Positions 1 to 6,865 of a stretch of DNA of 8,249 bases are shown here, one piece after another. The position numbers were made by a program, and so were the translations under genes. Under the pieces are notes generated by a model. The model did not search any database and was not told where the DNA came from. It saw only the letters and a program-made list of their open reading frames with translations. The stretch comes from Lachnospiraceae bacterium (GTDB taxonomy: Bacteria > Bacillota_A > Clostridia > Lachnospirales > Lachnospiraceae): contig JAFOYH010000042.1 in assembly GCA_017391465.1 (NCBI GenBank), positions 1 to 8,249 on the forward strand, in the 5' to 3' direction. How positions within the stretch are numbered: the first letter of the stretch is position 1; the number at the start of each line of letters is the position of its first letter.

Positions 1-5
1 ACACA

Positions 6-13
6 TAAGGAGG
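6..13 (+). promoter_or_regulatory. Strong Shine-Dalgarno site for the EamA gene
   Basis: TAAGGAGG is a near-perfect complement to the 3' end of 16S rRNA and lies 7 bases before the ATG at 21. It fixes that start. Only 20 bases precede the gene, so no promoter can be judged, and the operon may begin further left. Confidence 0.85.
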
Positions 14-20
14 AAAAACG

Positions 21-434
21 ATGTGGTTTATATATGCATTAGGTTCTGCAGTATTTGCAGCATTAACATCCATTTTAGCAAAGGTGGGTATTGAGGGGGT
101 TAATTCGAATCTTGCAACCGCTGTACGTACTGTGGTGGTGGTGGTCATGTCCTGGGCTATGGTCTTTATTACCAATACGCAAGGAGGTCTTTCCGAAATC
201 AGTAAACGGAGCTGGTTGTTTTTGATCCTTTCGGGCCTTGCAACAGGAGCATCCTGGTTATGCTATTATCGTGCACTGCAGATTGGTGAAGCATCGAAGG
301 TTGTACCGATTGATAAGTTAAGTGTAGTGATCACATTGATTCTTGCATTTATATTTTTACATGAACAGTTTACAGCGAAGTCATTGATCGGCTGCGTTCT
401 GATTACGATTGGAACATTGGTTATGGTATTGTAA
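21..434 (+). CDS. Half-size EamA/DMT-family membrane transporter
   Basis: This is an integral membrane protein of the drug/metabolite transporter superfamily, of 137 residues with one EamA domain instead of the usual two. About five hydrophobic helices are visible (near residues 3-22, 33-52, 65-84, 90-113 and 117-136). The closing stretch YYRALQIGEASKVVPIDKL, followed by a hydrophobic run and LHEQFT, is the typical EamA signature. Single-domain members of this superfamily are known and are thought to work as dimers, so the short length is not evidence of truncation: the start has a strong ribosome binding site, and the stop falls just after the last helix. The substrate cannot be read from sequence; metabolite or cation export are possibilities. 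It is the first visible gene of a tight plus-strand operon, 24 bases before the HAD-MBL gene. Family assignment is firm; role is unknown. Confidence 0.85.
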   Translation: MWFIYALGSAVFAALTSILAKVGIEGVNSNLATAVRTVVVVVMSWAMVFITNTQGGLSEISKRSWLFLILSGLATGASWLCYYRALQIGEASKVVPIDKLSVVITLILAFIFLHEQFTAKSLIGCVLITIGTLVMVL

Positions 435-458
435 TAAAATTCAGAAAGGTTTAGTTAC

Positions 459-1931
459 ATGAAAACTCTTTATATTTCAGATTTGGATGGAACACTTTTA
501 AACAGTAAGGCGAGTCTGTCCGATGATACAAGAGAAACGATAAACAGACTGGTTGAACAGGGGATGTTTTTTACCTATGCAACGGCAAGGTCAGCGATAT
601 CTTCTAAAAATGTCACAGAAGGATTGAATCTGAAGTTGCCAATCATTATTTATAATGGAACATTTATTATGGATACCCAGTCAGGGGAATATCTGATATC
701 GAATTACTTTGGTGATGAAGTCAGAGAAATATTGGATGATTTGATGGCACACGATATCTATCCGATTGTTTATTCCCACAGGAAAGATGAAGAGAAATTT
801 ACTTATATGCCGGAAAGGGCATCCAGAGGGGTTATGGCACATATTCATCATCGCAAAGGTGATAAACGTACACATCCGGTTGAGACGGTTGATCAGATGT
901 ATGAAGGAGATATTTTTTGTCTGAACTGCATTGATGAACCGGAAAAATTATCTGTAATTTATGAAAAGTATAAAGAGCGACTGCATTGTGTATATTATAT
1001 GGACATTTATACAAAAGAATGGTGGCTTGAGATGATACCAAAAACGGCATCTAAGGCGGGCGCAGCTTTGATGTTGAAAGAATATCTTGCTTGTGATCGT
1101 CTTGTCGTGTTTGGAGATCAGAAGAATGATATGGATCTGTTTAAAGTGGCGGACGAGTGTTATGCTGTAGATAATGCGGTGGATGAACTGAAAGCACTTG
1201 CGACAGATATCATTAAAGCAAATGATGAAGACGGCGTGGCTCAGTGGCTGACACAAAATAGCAATTTGAAAGGAGCATTTACAATGACAAATAATATTAC
1301 AATTAATACACACAGCAGTATTCGACTGGACCTGGGGGATATTATATATTTTGATCCGTTTGAAATTAAGGAAGAAGTGCATGATGCAGACATGATCTTT
1401 GTGACACATGATCATTTTGATCATTTCTCACCGGATGATATTGCCAAAATTACAAAAGAAGATACGCTGATTATTGCTCCGGAATCCACAAAAGAAAACG
1501 TTTTAAAGAATTCATGTATCAAAGAAGAGAACTGTATTTTTGTTGTTCCTGGAAAGAATTATGAAATTGAAGGACTTTTAGTGGAAGTTGTTCCTTCTTA
1601 TAATGAGGGAAAACAGTTTCATACAAAAGAGATGGAATGGTGTGGCTATATTGTCACAGCAGATGAGGTTAGCTATTATATAGCCGGTGATACAGATGTT
1701 GTACCTGAAATTTGTGAGGTCAAATGTGATGTTGCTATGATTCCTGTCGGAGGTACTTATACCATGACCCATGAGGAAGCTCTTGAATTCGCAAAGAAGG
1801 CCAATGTATCAGTGATCATTCCAACCCATTATGGAACGCTTGCCGGCGAAAAAACAGCAGGACCGGATTTTAAGGAACTATGTGCCAGAGAATGTCCGGA
1901 TGTTCAGGTTGAGTTAAAGTTACAGGCATAA
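459..1931 (+). CDS. HAD (Cof-type) phosphatase fused to MBL-fold hydrolase
   Basis: This 490-residue frame joins two complete enzymes. Residues 1 to about 267 form a Cof/IIB-type HAD hydrolase. Motif I is DLDGT with D8 and D10, motif II is around T42 (TATARS), motif III is probably K199, and motif IV is FGDQKND with D220 and D224. Such proteins usually dephosphorylate sugar phosphates or cofactors in the cytosol, with Mg2+. Residues 276-490 form a metallo-beta-lactamase-fold hydrolase with THDHFDH (H317, H319, D321, H322), GDTD (D411) and a late THYG (H457), the expected dinuclear-metal ligands of the Lactamase_B_3/UPF0173-like group. Both halves have the full length of stand-alone family members. 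A ribosome binding site (AGAAAGG at 443-449) is 9 bases before the ATG. The junction at about 268-276 has no linker character and looks like a translated intergenic spacer. Fusion, frameshift or dual translation are all possible. Substrates are unknown. It ends 15 bases before the ABC transporter gene. Confidence 0.85.
   Translation: MKTLYISDLDGTLLNSKASLSDDTRETINRLVEQGMFFTYATARSAISSKNVTEGLNLKLPIIIYNGTFIMDTQSGEYLISNYFGDEVREILDDLMAHDIYPIVYSHRKDEEKFTYMPERASRGVMAHIHHRKGDKRTHPVETVDQMYEGDIFCLNCIDEPEKLSVIYEKYKERLHCVYYMDIYTKEWWLEMIPKTASKAGAALMLKEYLACDRLVVFGDQKNDMDLFKVADECYAVDNAVDELKALATDIIKANDEDGVAQWLTQNSNLKGAFTMTNNITINTHSSIRLDLGDIIYFDPFEIKEEVHDADMIFVTHDHFDHFSPDDIAKITKEDTLIIAPESTKENVLKNSCIKEENCIFVVPGKNYEIEGLLVEVVPSYNEGKQFHTKEMEWCGYIVTADEVSYYIAGDTDVVPEICEVKCDVAMIPVGGTYTMTHEEALEFAKKANVSVIIPTHYGTLAGEKTAGPDFKELCARECPDVQVELKLQA
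1268..1275 (+). promoter_or_regulatory. Internal Shine-Dalgarno at the HAD/MBL junction
   Basis: GAAAGGAG lies inside the fused reading frame, 8 bases before an in-frame ATG at 1284. Strength and spacing match the ribosome binding sites of the neighbouring genes, and it sits exactly where the HAD domain ends and the MBL domain begins. It therefore looks like the original start site of a separate MBL gene. Confidence 0.65.
1284..1931 (+). CDS. Alternative product: free MBL-fold hydrolase
   Basis: Initiation at the internal ATG (codon 276 of the fused frame) would yield a 215-residue protein beginning MTNNITINTHSSIRLDLG. This is a normal beginning and length for small MBL-fold metal-dependent hydrolases of the Lactamase_B_3/UPF0173-like type, and it carries every metal-ligand motif (HDHFDH, GDTD, THYG). 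The domain is cytosolic, with no signal peptide or membrane segment. The entry is given separately because the internal ribosome binding site makes independent translation likely, whether or not the upstream HAD part is also read through. The reaction is unknown; members of this group act on various esters and phosphodiesters. Presence of the domain is nearly certain; separate production is inferred. Confidence 0.55.
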   Translation: MTNNITINTHSSIRLDLGDIIYFDPFEIKEEVHDADMIFVTHDHFDHFSPDDIAKITKEDTLIIAPESTKENVLKNSCIKEENCIFVVPGKNYEIEGLLVEVVPSYNEGKQFHTKEMEWCGYIVTADEVSYYIAGDTDVVPEICEVKCDVAMIPVGGTYTMTHEEALEFAKKANVSVIIPTHYGTLAGEKTAGPDFKELCARECPDVQVELKLQA

Positions 1932-1946
1932 TATAGGAGGAAGTAG

Positions 1947-4900
1947 ATGCTTCAAATAAAAGAAATTAGGAAACAATATAAAACAGGCGATTTCGTTCAG
2001 ACGGCACTTGACGGTGTAAGTTTAACGCTGCGTGATAATGAATTTGTTGCTATTCTTGGTCCAAGTGGTTCCGGGAAAACAACACTTTTAAACATTATCG
2101 GTGGTCTGGATCGATATGACAGTGGTGACCTTGTTATAAATGGTGTTTCTACAAAAGAATATAAGGACCGTGACTGGGATGCCTATCGAAATCATACGAT
2201 TGGGTTTGTATTTCAGAGTTATAATCTGATTCCACATCAATCCGTACTTTCGAATGTGGAACTTGCTTTAACTTTGTCCGGTATATCACCGAGCGAAAGA
2301 AAACAACGTGCAAAAGAAGCTTTGATCAAAGTTGGTCTTGGGGATCATATACATAAGAAACCGAATCAGATGTCCGGTGGTCAGATGCAGCGAGTGGCCA
2401 TTGCCCGAGCGTTGGTCAATAATCCGGAGATTATTCTTGCTGATGAACCAACAGGGGCATTAGATTCCGAAACAAGTATTCAGGTCATGGACCTTTTAAA
2501 AGAAGTTGCCCGGGATCGACTGGTTGTTATGGTCACACACAACCCCGAGCTTGCTGAAGAGTATGCAAATCGAATTGTTCGTGTTAAAGACGGAAGAATT
2601 ATTTCAGATACGAATCCTGTGGCGATTACAGCGATGGACACAGTTAATACACGACCAAAATGGACGCGTTTGGGATTTACAACAGCCCTTGGTTTATCTT
2701 TGAATAACCTGATGACCAAAAAAGGTCGCACTTTTCTGACTGCCTTTGCAGGAGCCATTGGAATTATTGGTATTGCAGCAATTTTAGCTTTATCGAATGG
2801 TGTTAATGACTATATATCTTCGATTGAAAGCAAAATGATGGGGTCCTATCCAATTCAGCTTCAAAAGCAGACGTTTGATATGAGTGGGATGACAGAACTT
2901 CAAGACGAGAATATGTCAGAGATGATCGCGAAAGAAACGCATGGGAACGACGGCATTTATTCGCAGAATCTTGTCGCAGCAGCTGTAGAATCCGCACATA
3001 CAATGCTTATTGAGAACAATCTGAAGAAATTTAAATTATATCTCGACGAAAACATAGATTCGGTTTCTGAACAGGTGGCAGCTGTAGAATATGATTATTC
3101 CATTACACCTCAGATTTTCAGGAAAAACGGAGAAGAAGTTATTCAGATTAGTCCGTCGACACTCATAGAATCCGAACCATCCTCCACGGACTATATGAGC
3201 AGCATGATGAGTATGTCGACAACAACAGGTTGGAGTGCCATTGTTGCGGATGAAGGTTTGCGAAGAAGTCATTATGAATTGCTGGAAGGTGAATGGCCAT
3301 CAGATTATAATGAAGCCGCTTTGATCTTAAATCGAAACAATGAAGTATCTGACTATGTTTTATATACATTAGGTCTCATGGATATCAATGAAATGGATAA
3401 CATGGTTGAGGCTATTCAAAATGATAAAGAATACACAGAAGCAACCGGTGCCTTCAAATACAGCGATGCCATCGGTCTGGAGTATCAGGTGTTTGCACCG
3501 TGCGAACTGTATGGAAAGAATACAGAAGAAAATATCTGGATTGATAAATCGGAAAATCAGGATTATTTAAATGCCATTTACGATCAGGGAATTACGGTTA
3601 AAATCACCTGTGTCCTTCGCTCTGTGGATGGTGCTGAAATTTCCAGTGGAGTGGCCTACGATAAGCGTTTATCTGAAGAATTGCTTCATGTAACGGCTGA
3701 AAGTGACATTGTTCAGGAACAGATGGCAACACCGGATATCAACGTGTTAAATGGTGAACCATTTGAAGATGAAACAGAAGATGATGAGCAAGAGACAACT
3801 GCTGTCGAAGAAGCAGAAGTCGCCGAAATGTTAAAACAGGTGGCGATGGTGGCAGAATCCAGAAATCTGATGACTACTCAGATTCCGAATATGCCGGAAA
3901 CGAATCAACTGCCGAGAGAGATTGAATCTATTTTTCCTCCGGCTTCGGAAAGCGTAACATCATCAGATTCATCAGAAACTACGGAAAGTTCTAAAGAGAC
4001 AGAACCTCCATTAGAATCAGATACAATAGGAGATACAACCGAGTCTGATGTTCAGACAGAGCCATCGACAGAAACAGAGACAGAAACAGAGACGGAAACG
4101 GGTGTTACGGAAGGATATAAAGTTAAATTTATCAACTATGATGGAACTGAACTTTTGCCAGAAAAAAACTATGCTTCCGGCGAAAAGATTACAGAATTTC
4201 CGGCAACGGTGCCTGAGCGTATAGGTGATGAAAATACACGCTATATCTTTATTGGATGGAAGTCATCAACAACGAATACGGTACACAGTCCTTTAGATTT
4301 GCCGGTTGTTACGGAAGATGTGATCTATATGGCTGTATATTATGAATATATTTTCTCTGCAGAAAATAAAATAGATGAAGAAAAACTACAGGAATTATTG
4401 TCCCAGATGGATACAGAGGAACTGATGAAATGGTTAGATGAAATTGGTATGTCCGATTATGTTGAAGGATTTGTGAATGAGATTGTTCAGGAACAGATTC
4501 AGAAAATGTATGGAAGTATTGATTGGAGTTCAATTCTTGGAAGTTTCAGTTTTGAATTGACAGAAGAACAGATTGAAGCTTTACTTGCGCGGATGTCCGA
4601 TCAGACACCAAAGACATATGAAGATGTACTTGCAAAATTGGGCTATGGAAGCATCGATGAACCATCAGCAATTTCCATTTATCCAAACAGTTTTGATGCA
4701 AAAGAAGTTATTGAGAAACTTATTGATGATTATAATAATCAGGTGGAAGATGAAGATGATCAGGTAACATATACCGATGTTATTGGTATTATTACTGCAT
4801 CCATCACAGAAATCATCGATACGATTACCTATGTATTGATTGCCTTTGTTGCGATTTCCCTGATTGTATCATCGATTATGATCGCGATCATTACGTATAT

Positions 4901-5225
4901 TTCTGTTTTGGAACGTACAAAAGAGATTGGTGTTCTTCGAGCACTTGGAGCTTCTAAAAAAGATATTTCAAAGATTTTCAATGCGGAAACCTTTATTGAA
5001 GGTTTGATTTCCGGTGTGATCGGTATTGTGACAACACTTTTAGTGTGTATTCCGATTAATGCATTGGTCGAAGAGATTGTTGGTGTGGCGAATATTGCGG
5101 TTCTTCCAATGAAGTATGCAATAATTTTGATCATTATCAGTGTTGTTTTGACATTGATTGCTGGTTTTGTACCTGCACGTATGGCGGCCAAGAAAGATCC
5201 GGTAACTGCATTGAGATCCGAATAA
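1947..5225 (+). CDS. MacB/FtsX-like ABC transporter, ATPase-permease fusion with large ectodomain
   Basis: This 1092-residue protein starts after a strong AGGAGG (1935-1940, spacing 6). Residues 1-220 are a LolD/MacB-type ATPase: Walker A GPSGSGKTT at 38-46, Q-loop Q90, signature MSGGQ at 142-146, Walker B ILADE ending at E167, D-loop ALD at 171-173 and H-loop H198. One membrane helix follows (about 264-284), then an extracytoplasmic region of about 670 residues, then three helices (about 960-984, 1017-1041, 1057-1076) in the FtsX pattern, with the ERTKEIGVLRALGA coupling motif after the second helix. The ectodomain contains an acidic stretch near 615-635, a Ser/Thr/Glu-rich linker (661-722) and an InlB-like domain (724-801). 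Such proteins work as dimers and move or release lipids, peptides or drugs by mechanotransmission, or respond to antimicrobial peptides. The ATPase is complete, so the transporter is probably active. It is much longer than MacB (about 650 residues), all of the excess being ectodomain. The M50 peptidase gene follows after 14 bases. Substrate unknown. Confidence 0.93.
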   Translation: MLQIKEIRKQYKTGDFVQTALDGVSLTLRDNEFVAILGPSGSGKTTLLNIIGGLDRYDSGDLVINGVSTKEYKDRDWDAYRNHTIGFVFQSYNLIPHQSVLSNVELALTLSGISPSERKQRAKEALIKVGLGDHIHKKPNQMSGGQMQRVAIARALVNNPEIILADEPTGALDSETSIQVMDLLKEVARDRLVVMVTHNPELAEEYANRIVRVKDGRIISDTNPVAITAMDTVNTRPKWTRLGFTTALGLSLNNLMTKKGRTFLTAFAGAIGIIGIAAILALSNGVNDYISSIESKMMGSYPIQLQKQTFDMSGMTELQDENMSEMIAKETHGNDGIYSQNLVAAAVESAHTMLIENNLKKFKLYLDENIDSVSEQVAAVEYDYSITPQIFRKNGEEVIQISPSTLIESEPSSTDYMSSMMSMSTTTGWSAIVADEGLRRSHYELLEGEWPSDYNEAALILNRNNEVSDYVLYTLGLMDINEMDNMVEAIQNDKEYTEATGAFKYSDAIGLEYQVFAPCELYGKNTEENIWIDKSENQDYLNAIYDQGITVKITCVLRSVDGAEISSGVAYDKRLSEELLHVTAESDIVQEQMATPDINVLNGEPFEDETEDDEQETTAVEEAEVAEMLKQVAMVAESRNLMTTQIPNMPETNQLPREIESIFPPASESVTSSDSSETTESSKETEPPLESDTIGDTTESDVQTEPSTETETETETETGVTEGYKVKFINYDGTELLPEKNYASGEKITEFPATVPERIGDENTRYIFIGWKSSTTNTVHSPLDLPVVTEDVIYMAVYYEYIFSAENKIDEEKLQELLSQMDTEELMKWLDEIGMSDYVEGFVNEIVQEQIQKMYGSIDWSSILGSFSFELTEEQIEALLARMSDQTPKTYEDVLAKLGYGSIDEPSAISIYPNSFDAKEVIEKLIDDYNNQVEDEDDQVTYTDVIGIITASITEIIDTITYVLIAFVAISLIVSSIMIAIITYISVLERTKEIGVLRALGASKKDISKIFNAETFIEGLISGVIGIVTTLLVCIPINALVEEIVGVANIAVLPMKYAIILIIISVVLTLIAGFVPARMAAKKDPVTALRSE
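3927..4112 (+). other. Ser/Thr/Glu-rich low-complexity linker in ABC ectodomain
   Basis: Residues 661-722 of the ABC transporter are almost entirely Ser, Thr, Glu, Asp and Pro, ending in an alternating Thr-Glu run. Such stretches act as extended, often wall-spanning spacers in Gram-positive surface proteins. Here it joins the MacB-like part of the ectodomain to the InlB-like domain, suggesting that the latter is held away from the membrane. The linker is seen directly; the spacer role is inferred. Confidence 0.8.
4068..4100 (+). repeat. Thr-Glu coding hexanucleotide tandem repeat
   Basis: Five and a half copies of a 6-base unit, ACAGAA or ACAGAG with ACGGAA variants near the end, encode T708 to T718 as alternating Thr and Glu. 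Copy-number change would keep the reading frame, so the tract may vary in length between strains. Confidence 0.85.
4116..4349 (+). other. InlB/Listeria-Bacteroides-repeat-like domain inside ABC permease
   Basis: Residues 724-801 have the beta-grasp-like pattern of the InlB B-repeat (Flg_new) family: a KVKFINYDGTEL opening strand, a GEKITEFPATVPE middle, an FIGWKSS turn with the conserved Gly-Trp, and a closing VIYMAVYYEY in place of the usual LYAKW. These domains normally occur as repeats in wall-anchored surface proteins and adhesins, where they mediate contact or act as spacers. Here a single copy sits within an ABC transporter ectodomain after the Ser/Thr/Glu linker. Domain assignment is by pattern recognition only. 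Confidence 0.7.
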
Positions 5226-5239
5226 CAGGAGTTAAATGA

Positions 5240-6379
5240 ATGATATCTAAAAAAAAGAAAAAAATACAGTGGCAACAATACATCGGCGTTTTGTTTTTTA
5301 TGATGATCGGAGCTATATGCGGATTTTTGATGATCACATATATTGAATCGACCATTGGAGATGGGGCAGATCTTTCAGAGAATCTGTTCACATTAGTCAG
5401 TCTGTTTGTCTTTATGTATGTAGGATTTTTTCTTCATATCATTATTCATGAAGGCGGTCATTTGATTTTTGGAAAGTTGTCTGGATATACATTAAGTTCT
5501 TTTCGTATCGGAAGTTTTATGTGGCTAAAAGAGAATGATACAATTTGTTTTCGTCGATTCAGTCTTTCCGGAACGGGTGGGCAATGTTTGATGGCACCTC
5601 CTGAAATGAGAGATGGGAAAATACCTGTTATTTTATATAATCTGGGGGGATCCCTCATGAATGTGATTACAGGTAGTATCTTCTTCGCTTTACATGTTGT
5701 GTTTTCTGAGTTTGCTTATCTTTCCATAGTTTTTTTGATGTTTTCCATTATCGGATTTGCCAGTGCCTTGATGAATGGGGTTCCGATGAGAATGGGAACG
5801 GTTGACAATGATGGTTATAATGCGTGGGCATTGAATAGAAATCCGGATGCAATGCGTGCGTTCTGGGTACAGATGAAAGCAAATGAACGGATTTCGAAAG
5901 GTGTTCGTTTAAAAGATATGCCGGATGAGTGGTTTGAAATGCCGACGGATGATGCGATGAAAAACAGTTTGGTAGCAACCATTGGTGTGTTTGCATGCAA
6001 TCGATTGATGGATGCACATCGGTTTGAAGAGGCGGATGCTTTAATGACACGACTGCTTTGCATGGATAGTGGTATGGTTGGCCTATATCGTAATCTTTTA
6101 ATTTGCGATCAGATTTTCTGTGAATTGATTGCTCAAAAACGAGATCAGAGAATTCGGACGAAAATGTCCAAAGACCAGAAAAAGTTTATGAAGTCTATGA
6201 AAACATTTCCATCGGTGATTCGAACCGAATATGCTTATGCATTGCTTTGGGAAAAAGATTTAGAGAAAGCAGAAAAAATAAAAGAACGTTTTGAAAAATG
6301 TGCAAAAACCTATCCATATCCAAGCGACATTCAATCGGAAAGGGAATTGATTGAAATTGCGGATAATATAGAGCAATGA
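5240..6379 (+). CDS. M50/site-2-protease-like membrane zinc metallopeptidase
   Basis: This 379-residue protein carries the core of intramembrane zinc proteases. HEGGH (H70, E71, H74) lies at the end of the second membrane helix, GGSLMN (136-141) matches the conserved GPxxN segment, and NGVPM with DNDG (179-192) matches the NxxPxxxxDG motif that gives the third zinc ligand (probably D189 or D191). Four helices are seen (about 13-36, 48-72, 129-152, 158-178). The Lys-rich start (K4-K8) puts the N-terminus in the cytosol, which places both motifs near the cytosolic face as expected for site-2 proteases. Residues 200-379 form a charged, helical, TPR-like cytosolic domain (for example HRFEEADALMTRLL and LEKAEKIKERFEKC), not PDZ or CBS. 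The start is set by CAGGAG (5226-5231) 8 bases upstream. As last operon gene, 14 bases after the ABC transporter, it may process an exported peptide or a membrane-bound regulator. Its substrate is unknown. Confidence 0.82.
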   Translation: MISKKKKKIQWQQYIGVLFFMMIGAICGFLMITYIESTIGDGADLSENLFTLVSLFVFMYVGFFLHIIIHEGGHLIFGKLSGYTLSSFRIGSFMWLKENDTICFRRFSLSGTGGQCLMAPPEMRDGKIPVILYNLGGSLMNVITGSIFFALHVVFSEFAYLSIVFLMFSIIGFASALMNGVPMRMGTVDNDGYNAWALNRNPDAMRAFWVQMKANERISKGVRLKDMPDEWFEMPTDDAMKNSLVATIGVFACNRLMDAHRFEEADALMTRLLCMDSGMVGLYRNLLICDQIFCELIAQKRDQRIRTKMSKDQKKFMKSMKTFPSVIRTEYAYALLWEKDLEKAEKIKERFEKCAKTYPYPSDIQSERELIEIADNIEQ

Positions 6380-6380
6380 T

Positions 6381-6423
6381 AGAAAGAACCTCAAATGTAA
6401 GATTTACATTTGAGGTTCTTTCT
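6381..6423. terminator. Bidirectional rho-independent terminator between convergent genes
   Basis: A perfect 20-bp inverted repeat (6381-6400 with 6404-6423) has a 3-base GAT loop and ends in TTCTTTCT on the plus strand and the same on the minus strand. It fills almost the entire 44-base gap between the M50 peptidase stop (6377-6379) and the stop codon of the convergent gene (6424-6426). It should end transcription from both sides; the T-tracts contain C, so the very long stem probably does most of the work. Confidence 0.9.
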
Positions 6424-6846
6424 TTACTGTTTATTACTTTCTGCTATTTCTTTGTTTTTGTCCATCTTTTCTTTCTTTTTGAGTTTTGTCATACCAATGA
6501 AAATACCCAGTGCAGCAGGAATGATTGAAAAGAATGCGGAATATATGTCAGGAAGAACAACCTGATCAAGACCTTTACTGAAAGCAATCATATTCGCCAC
6601 ATTAAATGTAAGAAAGGGTGCTAAAAACTGCATGAGTCCTGCAAATGGAAGAAAGAGCCATTTGAAGAACCCTTCTTGTCTTCCTAAATAAAGAGACACA
6701 AGGAATGTGGTTAAAGGCAAAGCGATATAAAATGCGGCAATGGAAAATAACATGGGTTCTGAACGTAAGCCGAACCAGAATGCTGCAACAATGATCATCC
6801 ACACGATTACATAGATCAATAAAACTTTTATTACTGTTTTTTTCAT
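6424..6846 (-). CDS. Four-helix membrane protein of unknown function
   Basis: This 140-residue integral membrane protein is not one I recognise. It starts MKKTVIKVLL and shows four hydrophobic segments (about 5-26, 32-55, 61-90 with polar breaks, 101-122). A strongly charged Lys/Glu tail follows (121-140), which by the positive-inside rule lies in the cytosol with the N-terminus. No catalytic motif, cysteine pair or transporter signature is seen. The start is supported by a GGGGGA ribosome binding site (about 6853-6858, minus strand) 7 bases upstream. It is probably a single-gene transcript: a terminator lies upstream (6926-6968), the shared hairpin downstream, and a candidate promoter between. 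Small proteins of this shape can be immunity proteins, transporter accessory subunits or stress-linked membrane proteins, but nothing here decides between them. Confidence 0.78.
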   Translation of the reverse strand: MKKTVIKVLLIYVIVWMIIVAAFWFGLRSEPMLFSIAAFYIALPLTTFLVSLYLGRQEGFFKWLFLPFAGLMQFLAPFLTFNVANMIAFSKGLDQVVLPDIYSAFFSIIPAALGIFIGMTKLKKKEKMDKNKEIAESNKQ

Positions 6847-6865
6847 TTGAATTCCCCCGTTTTCA

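Noticed and set aside
131..145. GTG triplet repeat in the EamA gene
   Set aside because: It encodes a run of valines in a membrane helix and is too short to be a meaningful tandem repeat.
948..1424. 158-codon open frame on the minus strand opposite the HAD-MBL gene
   Set aside because: It lies wholly within a well-supported gene, its product is rich in Cys, His, Ile and Phe with no domain pattern, and the TAG-free stretch follows from the codon use of the opposite strand.
4116..4349. InlB-like segment as a separate surface-protein gene
   Set aside because: The reading frame is continuous with the ABC transporter on both sides, and no ribosome binding site or start codon suits an independent gene.
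4829..5278. 149-codon minus-strand frame overlapping the ABC permease end
   Set aside because: It is the reverse of membrane-helix coding sequence, which often gives hydrophobic antisense frames; the FtsX motifs on the plus strand are decisive.
5802..5821. TTGACA followed by TATAAT inside the peptidase gene
   Set aside because: Both hexamers are perfect but only 8 bases apart, far from the 16-18 needed, and they encode the conserved VDNDG motif region.
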